Assembly: GCA_022841705.1 (NCBI GenBank)
Contig: JALHQZ010000007.1
Location: 113,736 to 177,735 of the forward strand
DNA: 64,000 nt
DNA from: Pirellulales bacterium
GTDB lineage: Bacteria > Planctomycetota > Planctomycetia > Pirellulales > Lacipirellulaceae
Direction of reading: 5' to 3'
Under the pieces are notes generated by a model. The model searched no databases. It had not been told where the DNA came from and was given only the letters and a program-made list of their open reading frames with translations. The translations under genes were made by a program, and so were the position numbers. Positions 57,655-64,000 of the stretch are shown piece by piece (within the stretch, counting starts at the first letter, position 1; every line of letters begins with the position of its first letter).

Positions 57655-60600
57655 CTAGCGAATCCCGCCGCCGGCGCCCGGCGGGCGAATCGCAGCGGGG
57701 GCGGTGCTGGGGTTGGTGACATCGACATTGCGGATGCCTTCCACACGCGCTTCTTCGGTCTCAATATTGTACGAGAGCTTCTGCGCGACCATCGTCTGCG
57801 GCGGCTCGCCAGGGTTGCGGGTGATCCAGAGTTTGGAATCGAGCACGCCGTCTCCTTCGAGCATGAAGATTTTTTTCAGCTGAGTGTAACTCGCCACCGC
57901 GGCTTCGGCGACGAACGACGTGTACTTCTTCGTGGCCCCTTCGATCCGTACTTCGCCGCGCGCTTGTAATTCCAGTGGGCCGAGCTTGCTGCCCAGGAGC
58001 GCGCCGGCAGGTGTGGCGTAGCGGCCGGCGGGGTCTTCCAGCACCGTGAGTTGTCGGCAGGTGAGCACTGCAGTGTCAGGCAGCGGGCCTTCGGGCCGGA
58101 GGATCGGCAGTTCTTGTTCCCACGCCAGGATTGGGCCGTGAACTGCTTGGACGCGTTCTTCGAACGACAGAATTTTTTGATGCAGGTTGCCCGCGACGCC
58201 GCGTTGGAAGTTCACCCGTAAGAACTGCAAGCGCGGACCGGTGTCGTCGGCAGGCGGGGCGTTTTGGTTGTTGTTCAAATTGCCCAGGTCAAACACCGGT
58301 TTGCCGTTCGAGAGCCGCACGCTGCGCACGGTGCCGGGGCCATCGCCTTGGATCAGCCCGGTGATCTGATTGAGCGACAGAGTTTCGAGCTGGCCATGCT
58401 CGTGTGATGTTCGGCCTTCAGAGTCCATCGTCACATGATCGATCGTCACGCCGCCGTTGCAATCGACTTGGGCGATGTCGATCTTCTGCCCGCCGCTCGA
58501 TTCACCAAACACCACGCGCTGGTTGAGCTTCGCCACCAACTCGCGGCAGTGGAGCCAATCGTTCGTCGCCTCGGCAAACACGTCGCCCTTGAGCCGCAGA
58601 CGGAGGCCATCGAACACGAGACCCTCCTTCCACCGCAGGTGCACCGGCACGCCGGCCGGATCACTGGCGCCGAGGAGCGACTGCTTGGTGCGAAGTTGGG
58701 CGTTGCCCGGGCCATCGCTCCAAAGCCGGTTCTTCGCCTGATCGACATGCAACTGCTTCGCCCACATCTGCATCCCGCGGGCGGTAATGGCAGCGCGGGC
58801 CGCTTCGCCAGCGTTCGGGGCATCGCTGCCGGAAACATCAATCCGCACCGCTTCGAGGTGAATATCTTCCACCCGAAGTTTATCACCCGTCACCACCAGC
58901 GGTTCATCGCCCGGCGAGCTGAGTTTCGTCTCGCGGAACTGCACGCCGCCAACGCACTCGAGCGCCATCGGCTTGGTACGCCGGCCAAAGTAGCCCACTT
59001 CGAGCAGCATCTTCGGCGAGCGAATCGCGTACACCTGCTTCGGCGGACCGTCATCGCGCTGTGGCGTCGGCGCCGCGACGTTCGGTTCACCCTGTGAAAT
59101 TGCAATCGTCGAAACTTCATCGGCCGCTTGCGGCTTAGCCGCTTCGATTATGTTGAGCATCGCCACCAACTCTTCCGTCTCACCGGAAAGTTCCCGCGAC
59201 GCAATCTGCACCCGCCCTAGCGCATCGATCCGCTCCGGCAGAATCGCCGGCGAATTCGGCCCACGGTTTAGTTCAATCGCCGGCCCTTCCGGCCCATCGC
59301 TCGCCAGATCAGCGAGTTGAATTCGCATCTTCTCCGCACGGATGCGGCCCACCTTCGACGCGGTTACTTCCGGCGCCGCATGGATGATGAGCGTCGGCGG
59401 TTTGCCCGCCACACGGGTGAGCTCCACCGCGTGCTTGCGCTGTGGCGCCGCTTGCCAGCGGGCTTCGATCCAGCGATCGGGCTCTTCTTCTTTCGGAACT
59501 GCGCGCAGCCAACCGGGCCCCGCCATCCATAATTCACCGACGGCGATGTTCTCGGTCGGCAGCGGATGGCGGTAGCGAATTCGCGGCGCTTGAACTTCGT
59601 TCGGTCCGTACACCATCTGCGCCGGCGAACCTTCCACGTTGAACGTGCGGTCGGGGATGCGGAACTCCAGCTTCACGCCGCGGACCATAGCCCCGCGCGC
59701 GGGGGAATCAATCCGCACGGGATCGCCCACAGCCTCAAGCAAGTACGGCCGCAACTTGCTGAGCACCGCGCGCTGCCGGCGACCGAGCTCGACATCTTCC
59801 TCCGGCGACAAGTCTGCCGCATCACCGCGCTCATCACCCAAGTGCAACCGCAGTTCGCGGCAAGTGAGCTGATCGCTTTGCCCCTGGAGGTTGAGCTGCG
59901 AAACGCGCACATCTTGCTGAAACGCCACCAGGAACTTGAGCAAGTCGAAGCGGAACGCGCCGCTGCAGGTGATTTGCACCGGGGGTTCGGCTGGGGTGAT
60001 TGATGACTGGGGATCGGTGATCGGGGGAGCAGCGTTGATGTCAAGCTGTGGGCCCGTGAGCGGCTCATGCGCAGCGGTGAGATAGATTGAGCGATTCGCG
60101 TCCACATTCACAACTTTGTCGCGGGCCTCATCACGCAGCGGATTAAGCTTGCCAAGTTCAAGTTCAGCCCGCACATCTTCCAAGATTTCGAGCCACTCGA
60201 CGCCCGCCACCGCGAGTCCGCTGGTTGGTGAGCTCGGCGTCGACTCGCGCAGCAGTTTCATTTCCAGCCGGCGGCCGTGGCCACGGTTGGCGCCGAGGCG
60301 GAGATCGACCTCGGCATCGGTCACCAGCAGCAAATCGTTGAGCTGCAAGTCACGTGTGGTGATTAGCAAATCATCCTGCGGCCCGGGCTCGCGCATGTCG
60401 CTGCGAATGGTGATTTCCCCGGGAAACATCCCCGCCACCGGCCGGCCGATCTTCCCCTGTGTGAAGTTGAGATTGGAATCGAACTGCAACCGCGCGCCGC
60501 CCGGCGCTTCTAGCACCACTGCGTTGCGCGGAATCGGCTCCCCTTCGGCCCGCGGTTTAGAGAACATCACAATCGCACAGCGCGAGAGGTCCAGCCGCCC

Positions 60601-60888
60601 GCGATCGTCCCGTTTGTAGTCCTCCAGCACAAGCATCGTCGTGCCGGTTTCGATAATCTTCGGCGTGCCCGAGAAGCACCAATGGTCCGGAGGGAAGCAG
60701 GTCGCAAGCACCCGGCGAAACTTTTCGAGCGAATCGTAGACGGTCCCCGGCTCAGGTTGTCCACCCAGCGGCACCGCTTGCGCCACGAGCTTCGGTTCAA
60801 ACAACGGCGCCACCCCCAGCGCGTAGAGCTGATACGCCACAATCGTGGCGATGAATGCAATCAGCGTGCGGGTGAAGCGGGCGAACAT
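57655..60888 (-). CDS. Long LptC/LptA-like (OstA-domain) envelope protein
   Basis: A 1,077-residue protein with one N-terminal membrane helix (LIAFIATIVAYQLYALGVAP) and a periplasmic body of repeated beta segments such as ALECVGGVQFRETKLS, GLRLRLKGDVFAEATN, DCNGGVTIDHVTM and LELQARGEVRIEGATKKYT. These resemble OstA/LptA beta-jellyroll units of the LPS transport bridge. With kdsD and kdsC upstream it occupies the place of lptC-lptA in E. coli (kdsD-kdsC-lptC-lptA). A single protein carrying an LptC-like anchor and several LptA-like units is my interpretation; I cannot exclude an AsmA-like role. A heptamer array is embedded at 59993-60027. Confidence 0.65.
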   Translation of the reverse strand: MFARFTRTLIAFIATIVAYQLYALGVAPLFEPKLVAQAVPLGGQPEPGTVYDSLEKFRRVLATCFPPDHWCFSGTPKIIETGTTMLVLEDYKRDDRGRLDLSRCAIVMFSKPRAEGEPIPRNAVVLEAPGGARLQFDSNLNFTQGKIGRPVAGMFPGEITIRSDMREPGPQDDLLITTRDLQLNDLLLVTDAEVDLRLGANRGHGRRLEMKLLRESTPSSPTSGLAVAGVEWLEILEDVRAELELGKLNPLRDEARDKVVNVDANRSIYLTAAHEPLTGPQLDINAAPPITDPQSSITPAEPPVQITCSGAFRFDLLKFLVAFQQDVRVSQLNLQGQSDQLTCRELRLHLGDERGDAADLSPEEDVELGRRQRAVLSKLRPYLLEAVGDPVRIDSPARGAMVRGVKLEFRIPDRTFNVEGSPAQMVYGPNEVQAPRIRYRHPLPTENIAVGELWMAGPGWLRAVPKEEEPDRWIEARWQAAPQRKHAVELTRVAGKPPTLIIHAAPEVTASKVGRIRAEKMRIQLADLASDGPEGPAIELNRGPNSPAILPERIDALGRVQIASRELSGETEELVAMLNIIEAAKPQAADEVSTIAISQGEPNVAAPTPQRDDGPPKQVYAIRSPKMLLEVGYFGRRTKPMALECVGGVQFRETKLSSPGDEPLVVTGDKLRVEDIHLEAVRIDVSGSDAPNAGEAARAAITARGMQMWAKQLHVDQAKNRLWSDGPGNAQLRTKQSLLGASDPAGVPVHLRWKEGLVFDGLRLRLKGDVFAEATNDWLHCRELVAKLNQRVVFGESSGGQKIDIAQVDCNGGVTIDHVTMDSEGRTSHEHGQLETLSLNQITGLIQGDGPGTVRSVRLSNGKPVFDLGNLNNNQNAPPADDTGPRLQFLRVNFQRGVAGNLHQKILSFEERVQAVHGPILAWEQELPILRPEGPLPDTAVLTCRQLTVLEDPAGRYATPAGALLGSKLGPLELQARGEVRIEGATKKYTSFVAEAAVASYTQLKKIFMLEGDGVLDSKLWITRNPGEPPQTMVAQKLSYNIETEEARVEGIRNVDVTNPSTAPAAIRPPGAGGGIR
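59993..60027. repeat. Heptamer array inside the LptA-like gene
   Basis: On the coding strand the units are CCCCCGA, TCACCGA, TCCCCAG, TCATCAA and TCACCCC. They are read in frame as a Pro-rich loop (PPITDPQSSITP) between two beta regions. Confidence 0.75.
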
Positions 60889-60903
60889 ACGTGGTGACGA
60901 TGG

Positions 60904-60941
60904 GGAACGCGGATTAACGCGGATGCGGCGGATTAACGCAG
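60904..60941. repeat. Left inverted arm, ACGCGGATTA family
   Basis: GCGGATTAAC-type units with a 9-10-bp period. An inverted copy lies at 61149-61187; the two enclose the small ORF at 60933-61178. Confidence 0.75.
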
Positions 60942-61178
60942 ATAAGTGTTTGGGTACATGTCATCGCATTTGACGACCGGAAGATTTCCCTCTGTTTGAG
61001 TTGGCTTATCGTCGCTACGGAGTCGGAGCTGCCTCCAGTAGCTCTGGGTTTCCACGTAGGCTTCTTCCAAGAAAAATCGCTCGAACCAACCGGGCTGCGC
61101 GCCAAAACTTTTGCCAGCCATTGCAAGGACGGCCACCACCAAAAGAATCCGCGCTTTATCCGCCGCATCCGCGTACAT
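60933..61178 (-). CDS. Small exported protein in the kds/lpt cluster, uncertain
   Basis: An 81-residue open frame between kdsC and the LptA-like gene. It starts MYADAADKARI, encoded by the right repeat arm, continues with a hydrophobic segment (ILLVVAVLAMAGKSFGA) like a signal peptide, then PGWFERFFLEEAYVETQSYW and a hydrophilic end; the stop lies in the left repeat arm. It stands where E. coli has lptC but is far too short. It could be a real small periplasmic protein framed by inserted repeats, or chance. Spacing to kdsC is 17 bases. Confidence 0.45.
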   Translation of the reverse strand: MYADAADKARILLVVAVLAMAGKSFGAQPGWFERFFLEEAYVETQSYWRQLRLRSDDKPTQTEGNLPVVKCDDMYPNTYLR

Positions 61179-61187
61179 CCGCGTCCC
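61149..61187. repeat. Right inverted arm, ACGCGGATTA family
   Basis: Inverted copy of 60904-60941, about 200 bases apart. It lies between the kdsC stop and the small ORF, and overlaps the first codons of the small ORF. Confidence 0.75.
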
Positions 61188-61195
61188 CTCTTCCG

Positions 61196-61711
61196 TTAGA
61201 ACTGCAAAACGGTCTCATCCCACCGGTCGCTGTTTTTCAGAATCACTTCCACCAGTTCGCGCACCGCGCCGCGGCCGCCGGGTTGGCTGGTGATGTAGGC
61301 GGCCGCTTGGCGAAGTTCTTCGGCGCCGTCGTTTACGGTGACGCCGAGGCCCACCGCGCGCACCACCGGCAAGTCGGGCAGGTCGTCGCCGATGTACGCG
61401 ATCTCCGCCAAGCTCACACCGCACTCGGCGGCAATTTCGTTTACCACCGGTAGTTTGTCGTCGATCCCTTGCCGCAAAATCGCCACCTTTAGTTCCGCGG
61501 CGCGGCGTTCGACGATTTCACTCCGCCGGCCGGTGACGATGCCAAACAGTCCACCCGAGCGCTGCCACAGCTTCACGCCGAGGCCGTCGCGGATGTTGAA
61601 CGTCTTGAGTTCCAGGCCGCCGGAGCCAAATGTCACCGCGCCGTCGGTCATCACGCCGTCAACATCCGACAGGATGAGTTTGATCCGGCGGCAGGTGGTG
61701 GTGAGGGACAC
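61196..61711 (-). CDS. kdsC: 3-deoxy-D-manno-octulosonate-8-phosphate phosphatase KdsC
   Basis: A 171-residue HAD phosphatase of the C0 type without a cap, normal for KdsC. Nucleophile motif LILSDVDGVMTDGAV with D16 and D18; FNIRDGLGVKLWQRSG, GIVTGRRSEIV and AYIGDDLPDLPVV are the other signatures. It hydrolyses Kdo-8-phosphate to Kdo for LPS. The start is a GTG at 61711, giving the usual short lead before the motif. It is followed by the small ORF and the LptA-like gene and preceded by kdsD, an LPS core gene cluster. Confidence 0.93.
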   Translation of the reverse strand: MSLTTTCRRIKLILSDVDGVMTDGAVTFGSGGLELKTFNIRDGLGVKLWQRSGGLFGIVTGRRSEIVERRAAELKVAILRQGIDDKLPVVNEIAAECGVSLAEIAYIGDDLPDLPVVRAVGLGVTVNDGAEELRQAAAYITSQPGGRGAVRELVEVILKNSDRWDETVLQF

Positions 61712-61746
61712 GGTTGCGGTGGAGGGTTCGAATTGCGTGGTGAGAA

Positions 61747-61826
61747 ATGCGGAAGTGGGAATACGGAATCAATTGCAAGGTGAATTCATTGATTCCGCAT
61801 TCCGCACTCCGACTTCCGCATTCGCG
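61747..61826. repeat. Inverted heptamer arrays (ATTCCGC type)
   Basis: Left 61747-61769 (ATGCGGA, AGTGGGA, ATACGGA) and right 61792-61826 (ATTCCGC, ATTCCGC, ACTCCGA, CTTCCGC, ATTCGCG). It begins at the base after the kdsD stop codon (read on the reverse strand) and ends before kdsC. Confidence 0.85.
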
Positions 61827-62939
61827 TCAGCCGGCGGCGTACACATCCTCGCCGGGGAAGATTTTCATGTTGCGTAGCGATGCCGCTTTCGCCACCGCGC
61901 CGAGGGGTTTCTCTTCGGGGATGCTCCAACCAATGAGGTCGGTCACGTCGATCATCCCCACCGGCCGGCCATCGCGATCAACCACCGGCAGTTCGCTAAT
62001 CTTGCGCTTGGCGAGCAACCGAACCGCTTCGCTCATCCGGGCGCCGTGGGTGACGGTCATCGGGCCGGAGATCATCACGTCGGCGATGGGGCGATCGAGC
62101 GCCCGTTCATCGCGCTTCTCGAACAGCCGGGCGAGGTCGCTATCGGTGAAGATGCCCGTCAGCTTGCCGGCGGCGCCAACAAGCATCACGGCGCCCGTGC
62201 GCCGGCCCGGTTTGCCACAGCCGACGATCACTTCCCGCACCGTGTTCGACTCCGGCGCCACGCGGCACTGCTCCAGCGGCCGCATGCAATCGTCCACTTT
62301 GCTGAGCTGCTTACCGAGCGCGCCGCCCGGGTGGTATCGCGCGAAATCCTCGGCGCCAAAACCTTTCAGTTTGCTGAGCACCAGCGCCAGCGCATCGCCA
62401 AGCGCGAGCATCGCCGTGGTGGTGGTGCTGGGCGCGAGGCCCAGCGAGCACGCTTCTTCCAGCCGGCCGAGTTCGAGCACCACCTTCGAGTTGCGGCCCA
62501 CAGTGCTGTGATCGCTGGCGGTGATGCCGATGATCGGGGCGCCGATACTACGAATGCAGGGCAGCAGCTGCACCACTTCGCTTGTCTCGCCGCTTTGCGA
62601 GAGCATCAGCACCACGTCGTCGCCATGCAGTCGGCCAAGGTCGCCGTGAAACGCTTCCGCCGGATGCAGAAAATGGCTGCGCGTGCCGGTGGAGGCGAGC
62701 GTGGCGGCGATCTTCTGACCGATGATCCCCGCTTTGCCCATGCCGGTGACGATGACACTTCCTTTCACGTTGTGGACCAGGTCCACCGCCTCGGCAAACG
62801 ACTCGCCGAGTTGATTGGAAACCTTCCACAGCGCGACCGCTTCCATCCGCATGATCTCGCGCGCCGCGCGCACTTGTTCCGCCGCGGTCATCGTCGGCTC
62901 CACCGATCCTTCGCGGGCCGTACTCCCAGGGGCACTCAT
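61827..62939 (-). CDS. kdsD: Arabinose-5-phosphate isomerase KdsD
   Basis: A 370-residue protein with a SIS domain (VIVTGMGKAGIIGQKIAATL, LHPAEAFHGDLGRLHGDDVV, MLSQSGETSEVVQLL) and a pair of CBS domains from about residue 240 (CGKPGRRTGAVMLVG, ELPVVDRDGRPVGMIDVTDL). It interconverts ribulose-5-phosphate and arabinose-5-phosphate, the precursor of Kdo. The conserved segment RYHPGGALGKQL joins the two parts. The ATG at 62939 has GGAG upstream and starts the conserved region; a longer frame upstream would run through repeats. Confidence 0.93.
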   Translation of the reverse strand: MSAPGSTAREGSVEPTMTAAEQVRAAREIMRMEAVALWKVSNQLGESFAEAVDLVHNVKGSVIVTGMGKAGIIGQKIAATLASTGTRSHFLHPAEAFHGDLGRLHGDDVVLMLSQSGETSEVVQLLPCIRSIGAPIIGITASDHSTVGRNSKVVLELGRLEEACSLGLAPSTTTTAMLALGDALALVLSKLKGFGAEDFARYHPGGALGKQLSKVDDCMRPLEQCRVAPESNTVREVIVGCGKPGRRTGAVMLVGAAGKLTGIFTDSDLARLFEKRDERALDRPIADVMISGPMTVTHGARMSEAVRLLAKRKISELPVVDRDGRPVGMIDVTDLIGWSIPEEKPLGAVAKAASLRNMKIFPGEDVYAAG

Positions 62940-63049
62940 CTTCGCAATTCTCCTCGCACAAAACTCGCCTGTCGCCTTCCTAGCGCAGAGCATCAGCGGG
63001 GCGAAGAGTAGCAAGATTCCCGTTTCGCGGCGAGACGGATTAGGTAACC

Positions 63050-63071
63050 CGTGTAGGAGGTCTCCTACACG
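63050..63071. repeat. GTAG/CTAC palindrome
   Basis: CGTGTAGGA-GGTC-TCCTACACG: nine-base perfect arms and four-base loop, with GTAG and CTAC near the ends as in the paired elements. Located in the kdsD upstream region. Confidence 0.7.
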
Positions 63072-63089
63072 CAAGTTCGCAGTGCGCGC

Positions 63090-63154
63090 AAAAAAAGCTC
63101 CCAGAAAAGCACTCATCCCAGGGGGGCAGAGGATGAAGCGGCTCTTCCGGGAGC
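63090..63154 (-). terminator. Rho-independent terminator, reverse strand
   Basis: Read on the reverse strand: GCTCCC...GGGAGC (63149-63154 with 63097-63102), inner stems GAAGAGC/GCTTTTC (one mismatch) and CATCC/GGATG, then seven T (63096-63090). Confidence 0.75.
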
Positions 63155-63288
63155 GATTGGACGCTTACTGGCCGAGTTGCCCAGGGGGGACCAAGCAAAC
63201 TGGCCGAGGCGTCAACGTGTTTCGGTGTCTCGCTGAAGTCGCGCCACAGAGCGAAAAGATTCACTGCCCTTGTGGCTCGCCTCGCGAT
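63090..63288 (-). ncRNA. Candidate structured small RNA of about 200 nt, family unknown
   Basis: A free-standing unit with promoter (63296-63324), predicted start near 63288 and a strong terminator. The transcript can form hairpin 1 (GCCACA/TGTGGC closing AGTGAA-TCTT-TTCGCT, between 63243 and 63276), hairpin 2 (GACGC/GCGTC, 63160-63164 with 63209-63213, with a pairing inner part) and the terminator stem. The repeated TCGGCCAGT and CCCCCCTGGG segments lie in the second half. Length fits 6S-type RNAs, but I see no diagnostic motif of 6S, SRP, RNase P or tmRNA. Confidence 0.5.
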
Positions 63289-63295
63289 GGGCGGG

Positions 63296-63324
63296 AGATT
63301 ACGGCACGCCCGAAAGAGGGTCAA
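63296..63324 (-). promoter_or_regulatory. Sigma70-like promoter for the candidate RNA
   Basis: On the reverse strand: TTGACC (63324-63319), exactly 17 bases, TAATCT (63301-63296). Confidence 0.5.
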
Positions 63325-63342
63325 GGGCGATTTCCTACGAAA

Positions 63343-63426
63343 TCGGAAGTGCGAAGGCGGAGTGCGGAATATTCGGAAAATCTCGCCTCGGAGCGTTTCA
63401 TTCCGCATTCCGAAGTCCGCATTCCG
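63343..63426. repeat. Inverted heptamer arrays (CATTCCG type)
   Basis: Left 63343-63377 is imperfect (TCGGAAG, TGCGAAG, then shifted GCGGAGT, GCGGAAT); right 63399-63426 is clear (CATTCCG, CATTCCG, AAGTCCG, CATTCCG). It lies directly after the stop of the small zinc-ribbon gene. Confidence 0.8.
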
Positions 63427-63430
63427 ACTT

Positions 63431-63589
63431 TCACACTGTGGCTTGTGATAGCACCACCATCACCCCCAGCACCCACCCCGGGAGCACCAGCCACGGGGCA
63501 TCGCACACCGCTTTGCAGTGGGTACACCAACTCGCGGAACCCGTTCGTTCGGAATCCAAGACGGCAGCGCAGCGGGAACAGAACATCAT
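63431..63589 (-). CDS. Small zinc-ribbon membrane protein, 52 residues
   Basis: A short open frame MMFCSRCAAVLDSERTGSAS... with two CxxC pairs (C4/C7 and C22/C25), plus a further Cys at 29, followed by a hydrophobic segment (APWLVLPGWVLGVMVVLSQA). GAGGA nine bases upstream supports the ATG at 63589. The pattern, a zinc ribbon joined to one membrane helix, is common in small bacterial proteins. Its stop codon abuts a heptamer array. Function unknown. Confidence 0.6.
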   Translation of the reverse strand: MMFCSRCAAVLDSERTGSASWCTHCKAVCDAPWLVLPGWVLGVMVVLSQATV

Positions 63590-63814
63590 GGGTAGTGGTC
63601 CTCGCAGAAGCGGTGGAGAAGAGTTTGCTCAGGCAAGTCTACGCCAGAATGCGTGGCGAAAGGGCAACGCGCGTGAAGTCAGTGGGCGTTGCGTTTGGGC
63701 AACGATGAGGAGCGGAAAGCCCTAAGAAATGTGATCCCGGAGGTGATTTCGCTCCCGCGTCACGGGCTGGAATTCGCCCCCTATCCCGCCTAAACTAAGG
63801 GTCCGCACAACCAA

Positions 63815-63897
63815 GCCGGAGTGGCGGAATGGCAGACGCGCTGGACTCAAAATCCAGTGCCCGCAAGGGCGTGAGGGTTCGACTCCCTCCTCCGGTA
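63815..63897 (+). tRNA. tRNA-Leu (anticodon CAA)
   Basis: An 83-base class II tRNA: acceptor GCCGGAG with CTCCGGT (one G-U pair), anticodon stem CTGGA/TCCAG with loop CTCAAAA giving CAA, a long variable arm (GCCCGCAAGGGC), and T arm GAGGG-TTCGACT-CCCTC. Discriminator A; CCA is not encoded. It reads UUG leucine codons. Confidence 0.95.
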
Positions 63898-63927
63898 TTG
63901 ATAGATTTGGATTGTAGGGGGTGGAAC

Positions 63928-64000
63928 GTGGAAATCATTGGTGAATTGTTTGGGCGGTACGCGTTACCAGCGAGTTTAGCGGGCGGGGCAATCGGCGCCG
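63928..64000 (+). CDS. Start of an unidentified gene, cut by the window edge
   Basis: A GTG at 63928 with AGGGGG upstream opens a frame to the edge (MEIIGELFGRYALPASLAGG...). Only 24 codons are visible, with a hydrophobic tendency; no family can be named. Confidence 0.35.
   Translation, partial: MEIIGELFGRYALPASLAGGAIGA

Larger units (their letters stand above)
62940..63430. other. Intergenic region with candidate RNA gene
   Basis: A 491-base region. It contains a single palindrome (63050-63071), a reverse-strand terminator (63090-63154), a candidate RNA (63090-63288) with its promoter, and a heptamer pair (63343-63426). No protein gene seen. Confidence 0.6.

Noticed and set aside
56316..57764. 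Longer M20 peptidase starting upstream at 57764
   Set aside because: The extra 85 codons run through the CCCTCTCCC palindromes and part of the LptA-like gene; the conserved protein starts at 57509.
60914..61168. Alternative 84-codon frame in the small ORF between kdsC and the LptA-like gene
   Set aside because: The neighbouring frame has a signal-peptide-like segment and better composition; this one is an Arg/Trp/Ser-rich shadow.
63090..63288. Assignment of the candidate RNA to 6S, SRP or RNase P RNA
   Set aside because: Length would suit 6S RNA, but I found none of the diagnostic sequence motifs of these families.
62815..63708. 297-codon forward frame across the kdsD upstream region
   Set aside because: It crosses a terminator, palindromes and heptamer arrays and is antisense to kdsD and the zinc-ribbon gene; composition is not protein-like.

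Overview
The window looks like part of a planctomycete chromosome, most likely of the Pirellulales. The evidence is the mix of gene families: three sulfatases with signal peptides, a BBP7-type outer-membrane barrel, a PEP-CTERM protein, a DCC-family thiol oxidoreductase, a carbohydrate porin, and a type IV pilus/type II secretion-like operon with unusually large pseudopilins. G+C is high, many genes lack a clear Shine-Dalgarno site, and intergenic regions are full of short inverted repeats. Kdo/LPS genes (kdsD, kdsC and an LptA-like protein) show a Gram-negative envelope. The species assignment is inference.

Layout. 0-6.8 kb: a truncated YncE-like beta-propeller, mtaB (tRNA modification), a hybrid histidine kinase with an ethylene-receptor-type copper site, and a heparan-N-sulfatase-like enzyme. 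7-13.7 kb: two more arylsulfatases, a HAD hydrolase in the same transcription unit as one of them, and an OprB-like porin, which together suggest polysaccharide use. 13.8-21.3 kb: DCC oxidoreductase, a membrane protein with a long coiled coil and CxxCxGxG motifs, two exported proteins of unknown role, and a TolC-like lipoprotein. 21.4-29.5 kb: housekeeping genes (tmk, a GGCT-like protein, a DUF985 cupin, a yghZ-type reductase, a DUF2071 protein, a WecA/MraY-like transferase, a sulfotransferase-like protein, a cyclophilin, rsmD), with two perfect parS-like palindromes at 27.4 kb. 29.8-32 kb: a PEP-CTERM protein and a DUF2513 protein. 32.3-52.9 kb: the pilus/secretion operon, with two PilB/GspE ATPases, PilT, GspF/PilC, four pseudopilins and a giant GspK-like protein of 2,841 residues. 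53-57.5 kb: a flavoprotein, BBP7 barrel, BFD-like ferredoxin and M20 peptidase. 57.6-63 kb: kdsD-kdsC-small ORF-LptA-like protein, read right to left. 63-64 kb: a candidate structured RNA, a 52-residue zinc-ribbon protein, tRNA-Leu(CAA) and the start of another gene.

Two classes of dispersed repeat deserve attention. One is built of 7-bp units in arrays, usually as inverted pairs at gene ends, like the heptameric STRR repeats of cyanobacteria. Several arrays run in frame inside proteins, including the leader peptides of two prepilin-like proteins. The other consists of short palindromes headed by GTAG and ended by CTAC, often as inverted pairs, like REP/REPIN elements mobilised by RAYT transposases. 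Some of these supply the TAG stop codon of the adjacent gene. No RAYT gene lies in the window.
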